The notes beneath the pieces were generated by a model, which made no database searches, had not been told where the DNA came from, and saw nothing but the letters and a program-made list of their open reading frames with translations. 41,627 bases of DNA from Gammaproteobacteria bacterium (GTDB lineage: Bacteria > Pseudomonadota > Gammaproteobacteria > SZUA-140): positions 1 through 41,627 of the forward strand of contig JADLET010000003.1 of assembly GCA_020845975.1 (NCBI GenBank). The letters run 5' to 3'. Shown here in pieces: positions 1-8,384 of this stretch (position 1 is its first letter; each line of letters begins with the position of its first letter). A program made the translations under genes and the position numbers.

Positions 1-1915
1 TGGACTCGCCCTCGAAGTAGCGGCCGTAGCTGCCCTCCCGGGTGTAGGGATAGAGCATGCGCCCAACACGACGCGCGCTGTCGTCCTCGTGGGCAAGCAG
101 CCACTCCGCGACCTGGGTGATGGTGGTACGGTCGCCGTTTTCGTTCCAGGCCGTCTTGATGGCTTCCTCCAGAAAGGCGGTCTGCAGACTGTTGAGACCC
201 TGTTGCGGGGCGGCCATCTGCGCCAGCACCGATTTGAGCATTGGTGTCTCTTCCCCGATATCACGCAGGCCGGTAAAGGGGTTGAGATTGATCTGCGTGC
301 TTTCCGAGAACTCGAGGTAGGTGCCGCCGACCAGACGACACAGCCGCTCATAGCTGCGGCCGGAGTCGATCACCCAGACCCGGCCACCGGTACCGAGCAG
401 GCTGGTGACCATCTCCTGGGTGAAGAAACTCTTGCCCGCGCCGCTCGCCGCCGCCACGGCGACGTTGAAATTCCCCTTCTTATTGTCGAAGGGATCGATG
501 TGCATGATCTGTCCGCGGCGACCGAGCAGCATCAGCAGGGGAGTGCCGGTGCCCTTCCACTCGCCGATCATCGGCGCCGTGTTGATGCAGGACCAGGTCA
601 GCGACGTGCGCAAGCGTCCCAGCACGCGCATCTCTTCCACGAAACCCGGTCCCGGCATGAGCGGGAGGCCGGCAAGGAAGGCATGCACGGCCGTGAAGCG
701 ATCTTTCTGCAGGGTCCAACCGCGGGACTCGAACAAGGCGTTGAGTCGTTGTTCGGCATAGTCACCTTCGCCCTGGAGCGGAAACAATAGCAGCTGAATA
801 TGTGATTTCAGCAGCTTGTGTCCGTCTTCCACCAGACGGGTGACGAAGTCCCAATCCTGCTTTCGCTCTCGCCACGCCGGGAGAAAACGACCCATACCCG
901 AATCGGCCATCTGGGTCGCGCGGGCCGCCTTCATCTTGGCGCCATGCGCCGCCGAGACTTGATCCGGCATGTGCACCGTGAGGGTGTAGAGAAACGGGCA
1001 GGGCAGCCGCAGGGAATTGCCGAACAGGTCTCCGATGAGATCGCTCATGCCCCACCCGGCCCAGGATTGCGGATACTGACGCACCGAGTAGGGCCGTACC
1101 TCGACGAGGTGATCACGCCGGTTCAGGTTCAGGCCGTCTCGTCCAACCAGCAACAATGTTTCCGAGTCAACGGCCTGTTCATTCAGCAAGCGGTCGTCTT
1201 CCCAATGCAGCGGCAGGCGCCGCCCCGGTGTCGGGTTCAGCAGGGTGTCGATCACATTGAGGAAGGCATCGGCATCGATCGTCCGGCTGGACAGTCCCGC
1301 CGAAGAGAGTATCCCCCGGATGGCATCTCGAGTGCGCGATAGCCAGCCGCTCTCGACAACGGTTGAGGCTGTACCTCGGATCACGGGGCGCACTACGGTG
1401 ATGAACAGCCGATAATCGCGCACCAGCATGGGTTGATCCGAAAACAGCGAGCGCCAGTTGCCGCGGCGCAGGTAATCGACGCGCTTGCCGGCGAGAAACT
1501 CGAATATCTTGGATTGAGCGTCTGGACGTCTTCCGTGCCGGGCCAGGGCCCAATGATCCAGCAAGGGGAGGATGTCCGGCGAGGCGTAGAGCAGGATCTG
1601 CACCGAGGTGCCCGGTTTCAATCCCTGGGTAAACAGCCCGCTCAGCACCTTGAGCTGGTTCTCGCTGAGCCCGACGGCCGGGGTGGCCTCCACCATGAAT
1701 CCCAGGCTGTCCTCGTTATGAAACAATTGGGTTTCCGGATCGAAGCGCTCGTAGGGCAGTAATGAAGACAATCGGTGAATGCGCGTGAGATCCCGAGCGG
1801 CACGGATCGACGGCGGCAGTTTACCCGCGGCATAGGCCGCGCCGGGCGACTCTTCCTGAAACCACCGCCGGATCTCGTTGGCGAATCGTTGCCTGACTTC
1901 TGAGAAACGGATCAT
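1..1915 (-). CDS. traC: TraC, conjugation ATPase of the F/SXT-type T4SS (partial, runs off left edge)
   Basis: TraC is the VirB4-class cytoplasmic ATPase that powers pilus assembly in F-type conjugation. About 638 codons are present; F/SXT TraC proteins are roughly 800-870 aa, so the C-terminal third or so lies outside the window. The N-terminus begins MIRFSEVRQRFANEIRRWFQ. A clear Walker A (AAASGAGKSFFTQE, GKS near residue 495, about 428-442) follows a central domain with no enzymatic motif I recognise. Downstream, the segment ending RVWVIDSGRSYERL fits the post-Walker-A strand of VirB4 ATPases. The start ATG overlaps the traV stop as ATGA, implying translational coupling. The family call is secure from the Walker A context and operon position. 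The frame stays open to base 1. Confidence 0.93.
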   Translation of the reverse strand, partial: MIRFSEVRQRFANEIRRWFQEESPGAAYAAGKLPPSIRAARDLTRIHRLSSLLPYERFDPETQLFHNEDSLGFMVEATPAVGLSENQLKVLSGLFTQGLKPGTSVQILLYASPDILPLLDHWALARHGRRPDAQSKIFEFLAGKRVDYLRRGNWRSLFSDQPMLVRDYRLFITVVRPVIRGTASTVVESGWLSRTRDAIRGILSSAGLSSRTIDADAFLNVIDTLLNPTPGRRLPLHWEDDRLLNEQAVDSETLLLVGRDGLNLNRRDHLVEVRPYSVRQYPQSWAGWGMSDLIGDLFGNSLRLPCPFLYTLTVHMPDQVSAAHGAKMKAARATQMADSGMGRFLPAWRERKQDWDFVTRLVEDGHKLLKSHIQLLLFPLQGEGDYAEQRLNALFESRGWTLQKDRFTAVHAFLAGLPLMPGPGFVEEMRVLGRLRTSLTWSCINTAPMIGEWKGTGTPLLMLLGRRGQIMHIDPFDNKKGNFNVAVAAASGAGKSFFTQEMVTSLLGTGGRVWVIDSGRSYERLCRLVGGTYLEFSESTQINLNPFTGLRDIGEETPMLKSVLAQMAAPQQGLNSLQTAFLEEAIKTAWNENGDRTTITQVAEWLLAHEDDSARRVGRMLYPYTREGSYGRYFEGES

Positions 1916-2283
1916 GGGGTGAGCCGCCAGGCGCCGTTGTCCAGACGCAGATAGAGATAGGTCTCATCGTGTAAATCGCCCGTCGTGTCCTCCCAGCGAT
2001 TGATCCATACGCGTATCTGTTTCGGAGGCGATAGCAGTGGATCACTCGGGTTTACCGTGGCGACGACGGCGGTGTTCACGCCTTTGGCGATTCCCGGGGC
2101 CGCGGTCGATGGGTTATCCTGGTTGAGTCGGCCACGACTCAGGGTGCCGGCAATGGAGGCTTCGTAGACTTCCCCCACGGGTTTACAACCGACCCCCTTG
2201 GGTAATCCGCAGGCGTATTTGGGCGTGCTGGCGCAGCCCGTCAGCAGAATAAACAGGACAGGAATGAGAACCACCTTATTCAT
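1912..2283 (-). CDS. traV: TraV, outer-membrane core lipoprotein of the T4SS
   Basis: A 123-aa lipoprotein (VirB7-like role) that anchors the TraK/TraB core complex in the outer membrane. The start MNKVVLIPVLFILLTGCAS gives a textbook signal peptide with lipobox LTGC (lipidated Cys17). Two further cysteines lie in YACGLPKGVGCKPVGEVYEA, the conserved TraV signature. A longer upstream reading exists, but its extra 45 residues are basic and low in complexity, so the internal ATG is preferred. It overlaps dsbC by 8 nt upstream and traC by 4 nt downstream. The short length is normal for SXT-like TraV proteins. Confidence 0.9.
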   Translation of the reverse strand: MNKVVLIPVLFILLTGCASTPKYACGLPKGVGCKPVGEVYEASIAGTLSRGRLNQDNPSTAAPGIAKGVNTAVVATVNPSDPLLSPPKQIRVWINRWEDTTGDLHDETYLYLRLDNGAWRLTP

Positions 2284-3040
2284 CGTGTCCCTCCTGTTTG
2301 GGTGATTCCTCAAGCCAGGCCTTGAGTTGATCCGCAGGCAGGTAGCCACTGCGGATGCGCCCATCAAACGAGACCAGGGTCGGGGTCCCCTCGATGCCAT
2401 GGGCCTGACCGAAGGCAATCGCCTTATCCACGCGTTGTTGCGCGCGATCGGTGCAATCCTTGGTCGGGACTTCGCTCTTCAGCTCGCGTCCCGCCATGCT
2501 CTCCGTGAGCGCAGCCTCCGGATGCGGGTGACAGAGCAGGCTGATCGCCTTGTCGCGGGCGCCCGGGTGCAGGGCGGTGACAGGAAACATGATCTCCCAC
2601 ACCTCGATGCCTTTGACATCGCGCAACGACTCATGGAGTTTGCGACACCAGGGACACTCGGGGTCGGAGAACACGGCGAGCTTCAAGGGGCCGTTACCGT
2701 AATGCACGGCCGCCTCCAGCGGCAGGTCGTTCCACGTCAGGCGCGCGAGCGCATCGATGCGCTCAGCGGTCACATCATGAGAGGTCTTCAGATCATAGAG
2801 GTGGCCCACCATCAACCATCGTCCCGACGTGTCCGCATACAAAACGTTGCGACCTGCTTCGACCTCCACCAACCCCGTGATCGGGGATGGACGGATGGCG
2901 TCGATCCGGGTCGAGGGCATGGCCTGATGGATGGCCTGTTCGATGGCGGTGAAATCTTCCGCGGCATAGGTTATCGCCGGCCCGATCATGGCGGTCATCA
3001 TCAAGGTCAATGCGAGCGATGTTCGTCGATATAACTTCAT
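2276..3040 (-). CDS. dsbC: DsbC-family periplasmic disulfide isomerase in the tra operon
   Basis: A 254-aa thioredoxin-fold protein that probably corrects disulfides in periplasmic T4SS components such as TraV. An N-terminal signal peptide (LALTLMMTAMIGPAITYA) is followed by a DsbC dimerisation domain (about residues 28-85) and a thioredoxin domain. The active site is C129-P-W-C132, in the context FSDPECPWCRKLHE, with the cis-Pro region GIEGTPTLVSFDG near the C-terminus. SXT and IncA/C elements also carry a dsbC within tra, so the placement is expected. The start overlaps the traB stop by 4 nt. Confidence 0.93.
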   Translation of the reverse strand: MKLYRRTSLALTLMMTAMIGPAITYAAEDFTAIEQAIHQAMPSTRIDAIRPSPITGLVEVEAGRNVLYADTSGRWLMVGHLYDLKTSHDVTAERIDALARLTWNDLPLEAAVHYGNGPLKLAVFSDPECPWCRKLHESLRDVKGIEVWEIMFPVTALHPGARDKAISLLCHPHPEAALTESMAGRELKSEVPTKDCTDRAQQRVDKAIAFGQAHGIEGTPTLVSFDGRIRSGYLPADQLKAWLEESPKQEGHDE

Positions 3041-4323
3041 GGTGTTTCTCCCGTGTCGTTTGTCTTGTCATGTAAATCCGCGCCGAGTTCCAATCCCTCG
3101 TTCAACACCACCTCCACGCGGCGACCGGCATCCACCTCGAGCACGGGATAGATCTCGTTGGCACGTTCCAGATACCACTGGGAGATGCGGTCCAGCGCCG
3201 AGGCAAACCCATTGGCCACACCGTATTGAGCGATCTTGCCGGGATCGATGCTTTGCACATTCCCGAGCGCGTTGGTGGACAGCGAGGTAAAGGACTGGGC
3301 GACACCGCTGCCGATCCCCCCGGCCACGCCGGCGATGAGTGCCTGGGCGATCATCTGCCCCTGCTTGCTCACCACCCGGCCGCGCAACCCCGCCTTACCG
3401 TCTTCTCCGGTGACGAAGCCCTTGAGGGCGGCTTCGAGGACCTCACCCGAGCGCAACACACAACTCAGCTTTTCGAGACGCAGGTAAGCACGCTCCGAGG
3501 CGAGATCCCCATAGCCCGCGGCGGTGACGAAGCATTCCTGGATGCGGGAGCGGAAGCGATTGGGCAGTGTGCCGTGGTCCATCAGTCGCAGCAGCACCGG
3601 CTGGGGATTGGTCTTGGCGAGCCCGCCCGTGGGCGCATCGAGACCGGAGAGCATCACCGCCTTGGCAAACGCACCGGCGGGCAGAAAGTTGTGGACATCA
3701 TGGCGGCTGGTCTTCCCGGCCGGCTCCGATTGATCCCCCGCGGTTTTATTTGAAGGGGTGACGCTCGAATCCGGGGCCAGATCAACGACCAGGATGCTGG
3801 AGCCGAGGGCATTTCTCGTGCTGGCTCCACGCTGATTGCCGCTGTCGGTCCGTCTGGGCGGTGACGGAGGTGGCGGGAGGAACGACTGGGCAAGGGCAAC
3901 CGATGCGTTGTCACTATTGATCCGTGCCGTAGGTTCCTTGCCGAACGATAGATCTGGGGTGGGTAGCGGCGGGGGAGGGAGCGGCGGCAATGTTCGGTCG
4001 ACGGGACGGTTGGGCTCATCCTGTGGGCGCCGCAGGCGCTCGAGCTTGTCGCGGATCTCGGTGAGGTCACGGCGCAGTTCCTCGTTGGTGTGCTTGAGGT
4101 CCTGGAGCTCCGTCTCCGACCGCGTGATCCACACCTCGCTGGGATCAAGGCTTTGCGCGGGCGTGCGATAGCTCTTCACGACCTCACCGGCGCCCGCTGC
4201 CTGTTTGATGCGCCGGGAGGGATCGGAGAGGTAGAGCCCCAATACCACCAGCGACACCACGGCCGTGACCGCGGCGAGGGTGAGCCCGATCTGGCGTCGC
4301 TTGATGCGGGCGCTGTCCTCCAT
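3037..4323 (-). CDS. traB: TraB, inner/outer-membrane spanning T4SS scaffold (VirB10-like)
   Basis: A 428-aa core-complex protein. Order: short cytoplasmic N-terminus; one membrane helix at about residues 11-31 (IGLTLAAVTAVVSLVVLGLY); a predicted coiled coil at about 67-100, rich in E/L/R heptads; a proline-rich periplasmic linker (PPLPPPPLPTPDL); then the conserved TrbI/VirB10 beta-barrel domain containing GTLPNRFRSRIQECFV. The tail VEVVLNEGLELG matches the family ending. The length is close to F TraB (475 aa). It abuts traK (4324) without a gap and overlaps dsbC by 4 nt. Confidence 0.93.
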   Translation of the reverse strand: MEDSARIKRRQIGLTLAAVTAVVSLVVLGLYLSDPSRRIKQAAGAGEVVKSYRTPAQSLDPSEVWITRSETELQDLKHTNEELRRDLTEIRDKLERLRRPQDEPNRPVDRTLPPLPPPPLPTPDLSFGKEPTARINSDNASVALAQSFLPPPPSPPRRTDSGNQRGASTRNALGSSILVVDLAPDSSVTPSNKTAGDQSEPAGKTSRHDVHNFLPAGAFAKAVMLSGLDAPTGGLAKTNPQPVLLRLMDHGTLPNRFRSRIQECFVTAAGYGDLASERAYLRLEKLSCVLRSGEVLEAALKGFVTGEDGKAGLRGRVVSKQGQMIAQALIAGVAGGIGSGVAQSFTSLSTNALGNVQSIDPGKIAQYGVANGFASALDRISQWYLERANEIYPVLEVDAGRRVEVVLNEGLELGADLHDKTNDTGETP

Positions 4324-5031
4324 CTAGCGACCCTCCCTGACCAGATAGAGTCGGGTGCTTTGCGCGGGCGCCAACACGTGATCCTGGATGGCCACTGCCT
4401 TGATGTCGGTGGCGAGCGCCGCGACTTCCCGCTCGTCCAGGCGCATCTCCTGAGTCGAGGTATTGGTGAGCCGGTAGATCTCTCCAGTGAAATCCCCGGT
4501 ATAGCGAAAGATCTCAACGAGTTTGACCTCCGACCACAGCGGGACTTCCCGCGTCTCGGCGGTGGGTACGTATCCCTCCGGGACGGCGCCGCGCGCCATT
4601 GCTCGAACCAATTGCTGGATCGACTCGATATAGGGACTCGATCGAGCCTCGGATACCGCATGGGAATCCCCCACACGGGATGTCGTGCGCAGCAGCACTG
4701 TGTCCGAAGGCATATCCACCGGCACCGCGAGGAGGGTGTGGGTCGCACCCTGGTCGTCGCGAAGGAAGAAACTGAACGCCTGGCCAGCCATGCCGGGCAC
4801 CGGCCGGAGGAACAACTGACCGCTCTCCTTGTCGGGTTCCACTTGCAGGTGATCCTCCATGCCCCAGACGCGAACGATCCGTCCGCCGTCCGCCATGGCG
4901 ATGCGGGTGAGATCCCGGGTGGAGACCTTGATGGTGACGGTCTGGCCGTCGGTCACCTCGACCAACTGCAGGGCCTGGGCCTCAAGGCTCAGTCCGAGCA
5001 GCGCCGTTATCAGCAGCAAACGGATTCCCAC
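4324..5031 (-). CDS. traK: TraK, secretin-like T4SS core protein (VirB9-like)
   Basis: A periplasmic/outer-membrane ring component partnering TraV and TraB. I chose a GTG start at 5031 because an SD (GGAGG) lies 9 nt upstream and the product then opens with a clean signal peptide (GIRLLLITALLGLSLEAQA). The ATG at 5061 has no SD and adds ten polar residues. About 235 aa, matching F TraK (242 aa). The mature start LQLVEVTDGQTVTIKVSTRD is typical of TraK. It overlaps the 3' end of traE by 50 nt in another frame. Confidence 0.88.
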   Translation of the reverse strand: MGIRLLLITALLGLSLEAQALQLVEVTDGQTVTIKVSTRDLTRIAMADGGRIVRVWGMEDHLQVEPDKESGQLFLRPVPGMAGQAFSFFLRDDQGATHTLLAVPVDMPSDTVLLRTTSRVGDSHAVSEARSSPYIESIQQLVRAMARGAVPEGYVPTAETREVPLWSEVKLVEIFRYTGDFTGEIYRLTNTSTQEMRLDEREVAALATDIKAVAIQDHVLAPAQSTRLYLVREGR

Positions 5032-5581
5032 TGTCTTGCACCTCCGTGAATTTAGAAACAAAGAGTCGCCCGTCGCGGTACTCGAACCCGACGAGGAACG
5101 TTGCCTGGCGCTGTTCGGTCTGTTTGTTGCCCACCAGCGTGGTCAACTGACCGGCGAGTGCAGCCAGATATCCCTTGATCCGGATCTGCTGCGGATAGAA
5201 CACCGAGGACAGGCGATTGCGCTCGATCTTCGCCGCATCACCCTGCAGGCGTGAGGCGAGCGCGCCGTAGGATTTCGGGTCCGCATAACGCAGGAACAGA
5301 CCCGCCTGGTGGCCGACGTTATCGGGGTTATAGGTGAGCGCAAGGCCGGCGAAGAACACCGCCATTTGCTCCAGGTACTCCGGTGAGACCTCATTGCCGT
5401 GCATCCAGAAGGACTTCTCGAACGCCGGCGGAACGATGATGGTCTTTTCCCGCACGTCGGTATTGATCACCCAGAAGGTCAGGGCGATATTGGAAAGGGC
5501 CATCGTCACCGCGATGGCCATCCACAAATTGCGTCGCCACAGCGTGTCCGCGAACAGCGAACGATAACGGCCCTCCCTCAT
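4982..5581 (-). CDS. traE: TraE, T4SS assembly protein (VirB8-like)
   Basis: A 199-aa bitopic inner-membrane protein. The start at MREGRYRSLFADTLWRRN is preferred over an upstream GTG-type extension that runs into traL. It then overlaps the traL stop as ATGA. One membrane helix (LWMAIAVTMALSNIALTFWV, about residues 14-34) is followed by a periplasmic VirB8-like domain with IIVPPAFEKSFWMHGNEVSP, the best-conserved TraE block. The length matches F TraE (188 aa). The C-terminal about 17 residues are encoded in DNA shared with the start of traK. Confidence 0.91.
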   Translation of the reverse strand: MREGRYRSLFADTLWRRNLWMAIAVTMALSNIALTFWVINTDVREKTIIVPPAFEKSFWMHGNEVSPEYLEQMAVFFAGLALTYNPDNVGHQAGLFLRYADPKSYGALASRLQGDAAKIERNRLSSVFYPQQIRIKGYLAALAGQLTTLVGNKQTEQRQATFLVGFEYRDGRLFVSKFTEVQDSGNPFAADNGAARTEP

Positions 5582-5865
5582 CCCACGTACTCCCGCACAT
5601 GGCTTGCTGCACGGCCCCGAAACCACCACGGCGAGGGCGTGTACCAGTAGAGGAAGCGGGTGATCACGCCCCGGCCGCCTTCCGTCTTCACCCGGGCGAA
5701 CGCCCGTGACAGCAGCAGACCGACCACGATCCCGACCAGAATCTGGCCGAGCAGGGCGCCCATCAGCGTGAAGAAGATCACGAGGATGGCCTCGTCCGCG
5801 TCCCAGAAGAAAAACTGAACCGGATCGTCGAGCCGGCGGGGGATGAGGTAGTGTTCCTGATCCAT
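5578..5865 (-). CDS. traL: TraL, pilus assembly inner-membrane protein (VirB3-like)
   Basis: A 95-aa protein. The start MDQEHYLIPRRLDDPVQFFF is a classic TraL N-terminus (short polar segment with IPRRLDDP). A hydrophobic hairpin follows (about residues 25-53: AILVIFFTLMGALLGQILVG and on), then a basic C-terminal tail with WYTPSPWWF. It lies 3 nt downstream of the pilin gene and overlaps traE by 4 nt. Size and order match F and SXT. Confidence 0.91.
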   Translation of the reverse strand: MDQEHYLIPRRLDDPVQFFFWDADEAILVIFFTLMGALLGQILVGIVVGLLLSRAFARVKTEGGRGVITRFLYWYTPSPWWFRGRAASHVREYVG

Positions 5866-5868
5866 CGC

Positions 5869-6168
5869 TTACACCACCGCGGATCCGAAGACCGCATCGA
5901 TAATGGTCGGGCCCAGCGCGCCGAACACGGCCAGAATCACGCCCAGCACCGCCGGCAACGGGCTGCCCTTGGCGGCGCCGTAGCCCAACCCGATCAGGCC
6001 GCCGACAATGGCGATACCGCGGCCGAGATAACCGGTCGCCGCGTCGTAAAAGAACTGATAGGCGATCTGGAATTCCGCGCCCGTGGTTGATCCCAAGGCC
6101 GCCAGTGGAAGCAACAGGATAAGCAGGACGGGTAGATAGGAAGGAATGCGCTGAACAGACAGTTTCAC
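5869..6168 (-). CDS. traA: TraA-like conjugative pilin precursor
   Basis: A 99-aa small hydrophobic protein immediately ahead of traL, where F-type systems encode the pilin. A signal-type helix (LPVLLILLLPLAALG) is followed by a mature segment with two hydrophobic helices (GRGIAIVGGLIGLGYGAAKG and AVLGVILAVFGALGPTIIDA) separated by a short basic loop, the TraA two-helix layout. It overlaps the OmpA-like lipoprotein stop by 4 nt. Pilins diverge quickly, so the call rests on topology plus position more than on sequence identity. Confidence 0.85.
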   Translation of the reverse strand: MKLSVQRIPSYLPVLLILLLPLAALGSTTGAEFQIAYQFFYDAATGYLGRGIAIVGGLIGLGYGAAKGSPLPAVLGVILAVFGALGPTIIDAVFGSAVV

Positions 6169-6821
6169 GGTGTTTCTCCTTTGGGTTGGTTTAAAGGCGG
6201 TTGATTGGGTTGAAACGTAGCTAATGAGACGGGAGAACTACGAATCTCGACACGCCGGTTGGCGGCGCGACCGAGTTCTGTGTCATTGGATTCCAGATAA
6301 CAGCAGGGTCCCTGACCCTTGGCCTCCATGGCGTCGCCATCGAGGCCGATTGCAACGAGATAATCTTTCAGGGACTGGGCACGTCGTAACGCGAGCCATT
6401 CGTTGAAATCTTTTGGGCCTGCGCTGTCGGTAAATCCTGTGAGTACAATCCGTTGATGTTCTAATCTGGGTAGCAGATCAAGCAAAGCCTGCTTATCTTG
6501 AGCCGAGATCTGTGCAGTTCCGAATGAAAAATGGGCGATGTACGGAATCAGCGGTTGGGGCTCAGGAGCTTTCTTCGACGGTATATCGACCGTCGGAGTT
6601 ATCTTTTCGCTCGGGTCGGTAGCGGCGATATCTCGAGAGATCGGTGTCTTCACAGTCGGGGCAGGGCAATCAGCGCAGATCATGAAAATACTCTCACCCT
6701 GGTCAACCGACATTTGCGCGATACCGAGCCTCGATGTCGCATTCGATTCAGTCCCGCTTGGCGGCGCCATCGCACAACCGGCTGTGACCGCAAGGCAAAT
6801 GCCGATAAACTCGAGCCGCAT
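6165..6821 (-). CDS. OmpA-domain lipoprotein at the head of the tra operon
   Basis: About 218 aa from the start MRLEFIGICLAVTAGCAMAP, giving a lipobox (TAGC). An upstream in-frame ATG would add 34 residues that lie inside the preceding gene and carry no signal sequence. The C-terminal half is an OmpA/MotB peptidoglycan-binding domain: FSFGTAQISAQDKQALLDLL, TGFTDSAGPKDFNEWLALRR and GRAANRRVEI. It probably tethers the envelope-spanning machine to peptidoglycan; no OmpA-like lipoprotein is part of the core F or SXT operons as I know them. It overlaps the transglycosylase gene by 74 nt, unusually long for this operon. Confidence 0.82.
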   Translation of the reverse strand: MRLEFIGICLAVTAGCAMAPPSGTESNATSRLGIAQMSVDQGESIFMICADCPAPTVKTPISRDIAATDPSEKITPTVDIPSKKAPEPQPLIPYIAHFSFGTAQISAQDKQALLDLLPRLEHQRIVLTGFTDSAGPKDFNEWLALRRAQSLKDYLVAIGLDGDAMEAKGQGPCCYLESNDTELGRAANRRVEIRSSPVSLATFQPNQPPLNQPKGETP

Positions 6822-7272
6822 ACGCCTTACGCCGCCTTTCCGGTTCCGGTCCTGGCCTTGTGCCGGCGTTGTAGGCGCCGACGGCCAGCCAGCCATACCC
6901 GTAGTGCTGAATGTTTCCAGCAAGGACCCATGCGCCGACGTGAATGTTCAGGCAGGGATCCCAGAGATCTGCTGGCGTGATGGCATATTCCCTCAAGGCG
7001 GGGAACCATCGAGAATTGATTTGCATCAGGCCGAAATCGGACGATCCGTCCGTGTTGATATGTCTTGCGTATGGGTCGAGACTGCTTTCCGTAGTGGCAA
7101 TCGCCATCAGAAGTGCGGGCGCGATTCCGTAGCGCTGACCGGCTTCGGTAAAACAGCTCGCCAGAGAATCCGCATGGGAGGTTGTGGACATCAGAAGTAA
7201 AACGAGTGTCGTGATCACGTTCCATAATTGGTCCCTTACGCTCACCAAACGCCTAAAGCGTTCGAATTGCAT
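6748..7272 (-). CDS. Lytic transglycosylase (SLT/VirB1-like) of the conjugation system
   Basis: A peptidoglycan-cleaving enzyme that opens the wall for the T4SS. A hydrophobic secretion segment ends at SHA (ITTLVLLLMSTTSHA). The SLT fold shows the catalytic Glu in ALLMAIATTESSLDP, the SDFGLMQINSRWF block, and WLAVGAYNAGT with the conserved AYN. The start is uncertain: ATG at 7305 or 7272, or GTG codons nearer the signal core (7245). None has a strong SD, and the ones far upstream give an unusually long n-region. The C-terminal about 30 residues are basic and overlap the downstream lipoprotein gene. Confidence 0.87.
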   Translation of the reverse strand: MQFERFRRLVSVRDQLWNVITTLVLLLMSTTSHADSLASCFTEAGQRYGIAPALLMAIATTESSLDPYARHINTDGSSDFGLMQINSRWFPALREYAITPADLWDPCLNIHVGAWVLAGNIQHYGYGWLAVGAYNAGTRPGPEPERRRKAYAARVYRHLPCGHSRLCDGAAKRD

Positions 7273-7516
7273 TGTCACGCAGTGGTTGCATCTGACGTAG
7301 ATCATGGGATGATCGATTGGTGGATCGCGGCGAAAATTTGATGTGTTTCATCTGGCTGCCTCATGGGTTATGAGTTCATATCCGAGTCATGGACTGGGTG
7401 TGGGCAGCATGGTGGCTGAAGCTCGAGGGATACTGAAGGAAAAACCCTATTCGAATTCGGAAGGGATTTATCAATCGATAAGAAAGTAATAGCCAAGGCG
7501 TTCTCTCATCCCCAAT

Positions 7517-7559
7517 CATATGCAAAAATGTTGTCTTTCTGTCGGTTTTCGCATATAAC
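7517..7559 (+). promoter_or_regulatory. Promoter and candidate autoregulatory inverted repeat of abiE pair 1
   Basis: A sigma70-like promoter is visible: TTGTCT (7531-7536), a 17-bp spacer and TATAAC (7554-7559). An imperfect inverted repeat (CATATGCAAAA at 7517-7527 and TTTTCGCATATA at 7546-7557) brackets the -35 and overlaps the -10. Known AbiEi antitoxins bind inverted repeats in their own promoter, so an operator role is a natural inference. The -10 ends only 6 nt before the abiEi ATG, so the transcript would start at or next to the start codon. Confidence 0.6.
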
Positions 7560-7565
7560 TGGGGG

Positions 7566-8384
7566 ATGGCATCTGTTGATCAGTACATCAACGAACAACT
7601 TTCCCGCGGCAGGGCCTACTTCTCTCGGGAAGAAGCGTTGGATTCGCTTGGCCTGAGTTCGCAGGCATTCATTGCTGCCGCCACCCGATTGGCCAAGAAG
7701 CATCGGCTGGCATCCCCCCGTCGCGGTTTTTACTTAATCCTGCGACCCGAGGATCAGGTGATCGGGGCGCCGGACCCAGTACGCTGGATCGATCCTTTGA
7801 TGAAATACTTAGGCTTCGACTATCGAGTCTCCTTGTTGCGGGCGGCGGCTTTCCACGGTTCCTCACATCAGGCGGCCATGGTTTTTCAGGTGATCGCCCC
7901 GAAGCAGCTCCGGGCATTCGATATCGGCCGTCACCGACTCCAATTCATTTACCAGGCTCCATCGACCTTTTCCAAAACCAACGTGCCTGATTGGCTTTCA
8001 CAAATGAAAAGCGAGGCGGGGTTCGCCAAGGCCGCGGGTGTTGAGCTGACGCTCCTGGACTGCGCCCGCTACTTCCACAAGGTCGCCGGCATCAATGGCC
8101 TGGCCCAGATTGCCAAGGATCTCGGTGCGAATGCTGATCCGAACAAGCTGGCGAAAGTGGCTTCATCATACGAGAATTCTGCCGTTCGGCGACTCGGTTA
8201 CCTACTGGATCGTTCCGGTCATGCGCGTCAGGCCAAGGCCTTGGAGCCATTTGCAAGGAAGGCCAAATCGATGAAGCTCTTGGATCCTTCGGTCAAGCCA
8301 CTCATCGAATCTCTGTCTGAGCCGCATGAGAAAAATATCCAGTGGATGCTCGTGATCAATGAACCTGTGGAGATCGATTTTTGA
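7566..8384 (+). CDS. abiEi: AbiEi-family antitoxin/transcriptional repressor (pair 1)
   Basis: A 272-aa antitoxin of a type IV (AbiE) toxin-antitoxin/abortive infection system. An N-terminal winged-helix region (YFSREEALDSLGLSSQAFIA) followed by KKHRLASPRRGFYLILRP matches the AbiEi pattern of a wHTH plus short wing. The C-terminal antitoxin domain contains VELTLLDCARYFHKVAGING. It overlaps the toxin start by 4 nt (TTGA). No SD is visible: five G residues abut the ATG, and the promoter predicts an almost leaderless mRNA. Neighbouring ICE genes are on the opposite strand and more GC-rich, consistent with insertion as a defence cassette. Confidence 0.88.
   Translation: MASVDQYINEQLSRGRAYFSREEALDSLGLSSQAFIAAATRLAKKHRLASPRRGFYLILRPEDQVIGAPDPVRWIDPLMKYLGFDYRVSLLRAAAFHGSSHQAAMVFQVIAPKQLRAFDIGRHRLQFIYQAPSTFSKTNVPDWLSQMKSEAGFAKAAGVELTLLDCARYFHKVAGINGLAQIAKDLGANADPNKLAKVASSYENSAVRRLGYLLDRSGHARQAKALEPFARKAKSMKLLDPSVKPLIESLSEPHEKNIQWMLVINEPVEIDF

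Noticed and set aside
89-1342. Plus-strand ORFs of 233 and 174 aa opposite traC
   Set aside because: They lie antisense to a clear TraC reading with Walker A; their translations are basic and His/Arg-rich with no family pattern.
4090-5049. 319-aa plus-strand ORF over traB/traK
   Set aside because: Antisense shadow of GC-rich coding sequence; no SD; repeated RxxG/HxH composition typical of shadow frames.
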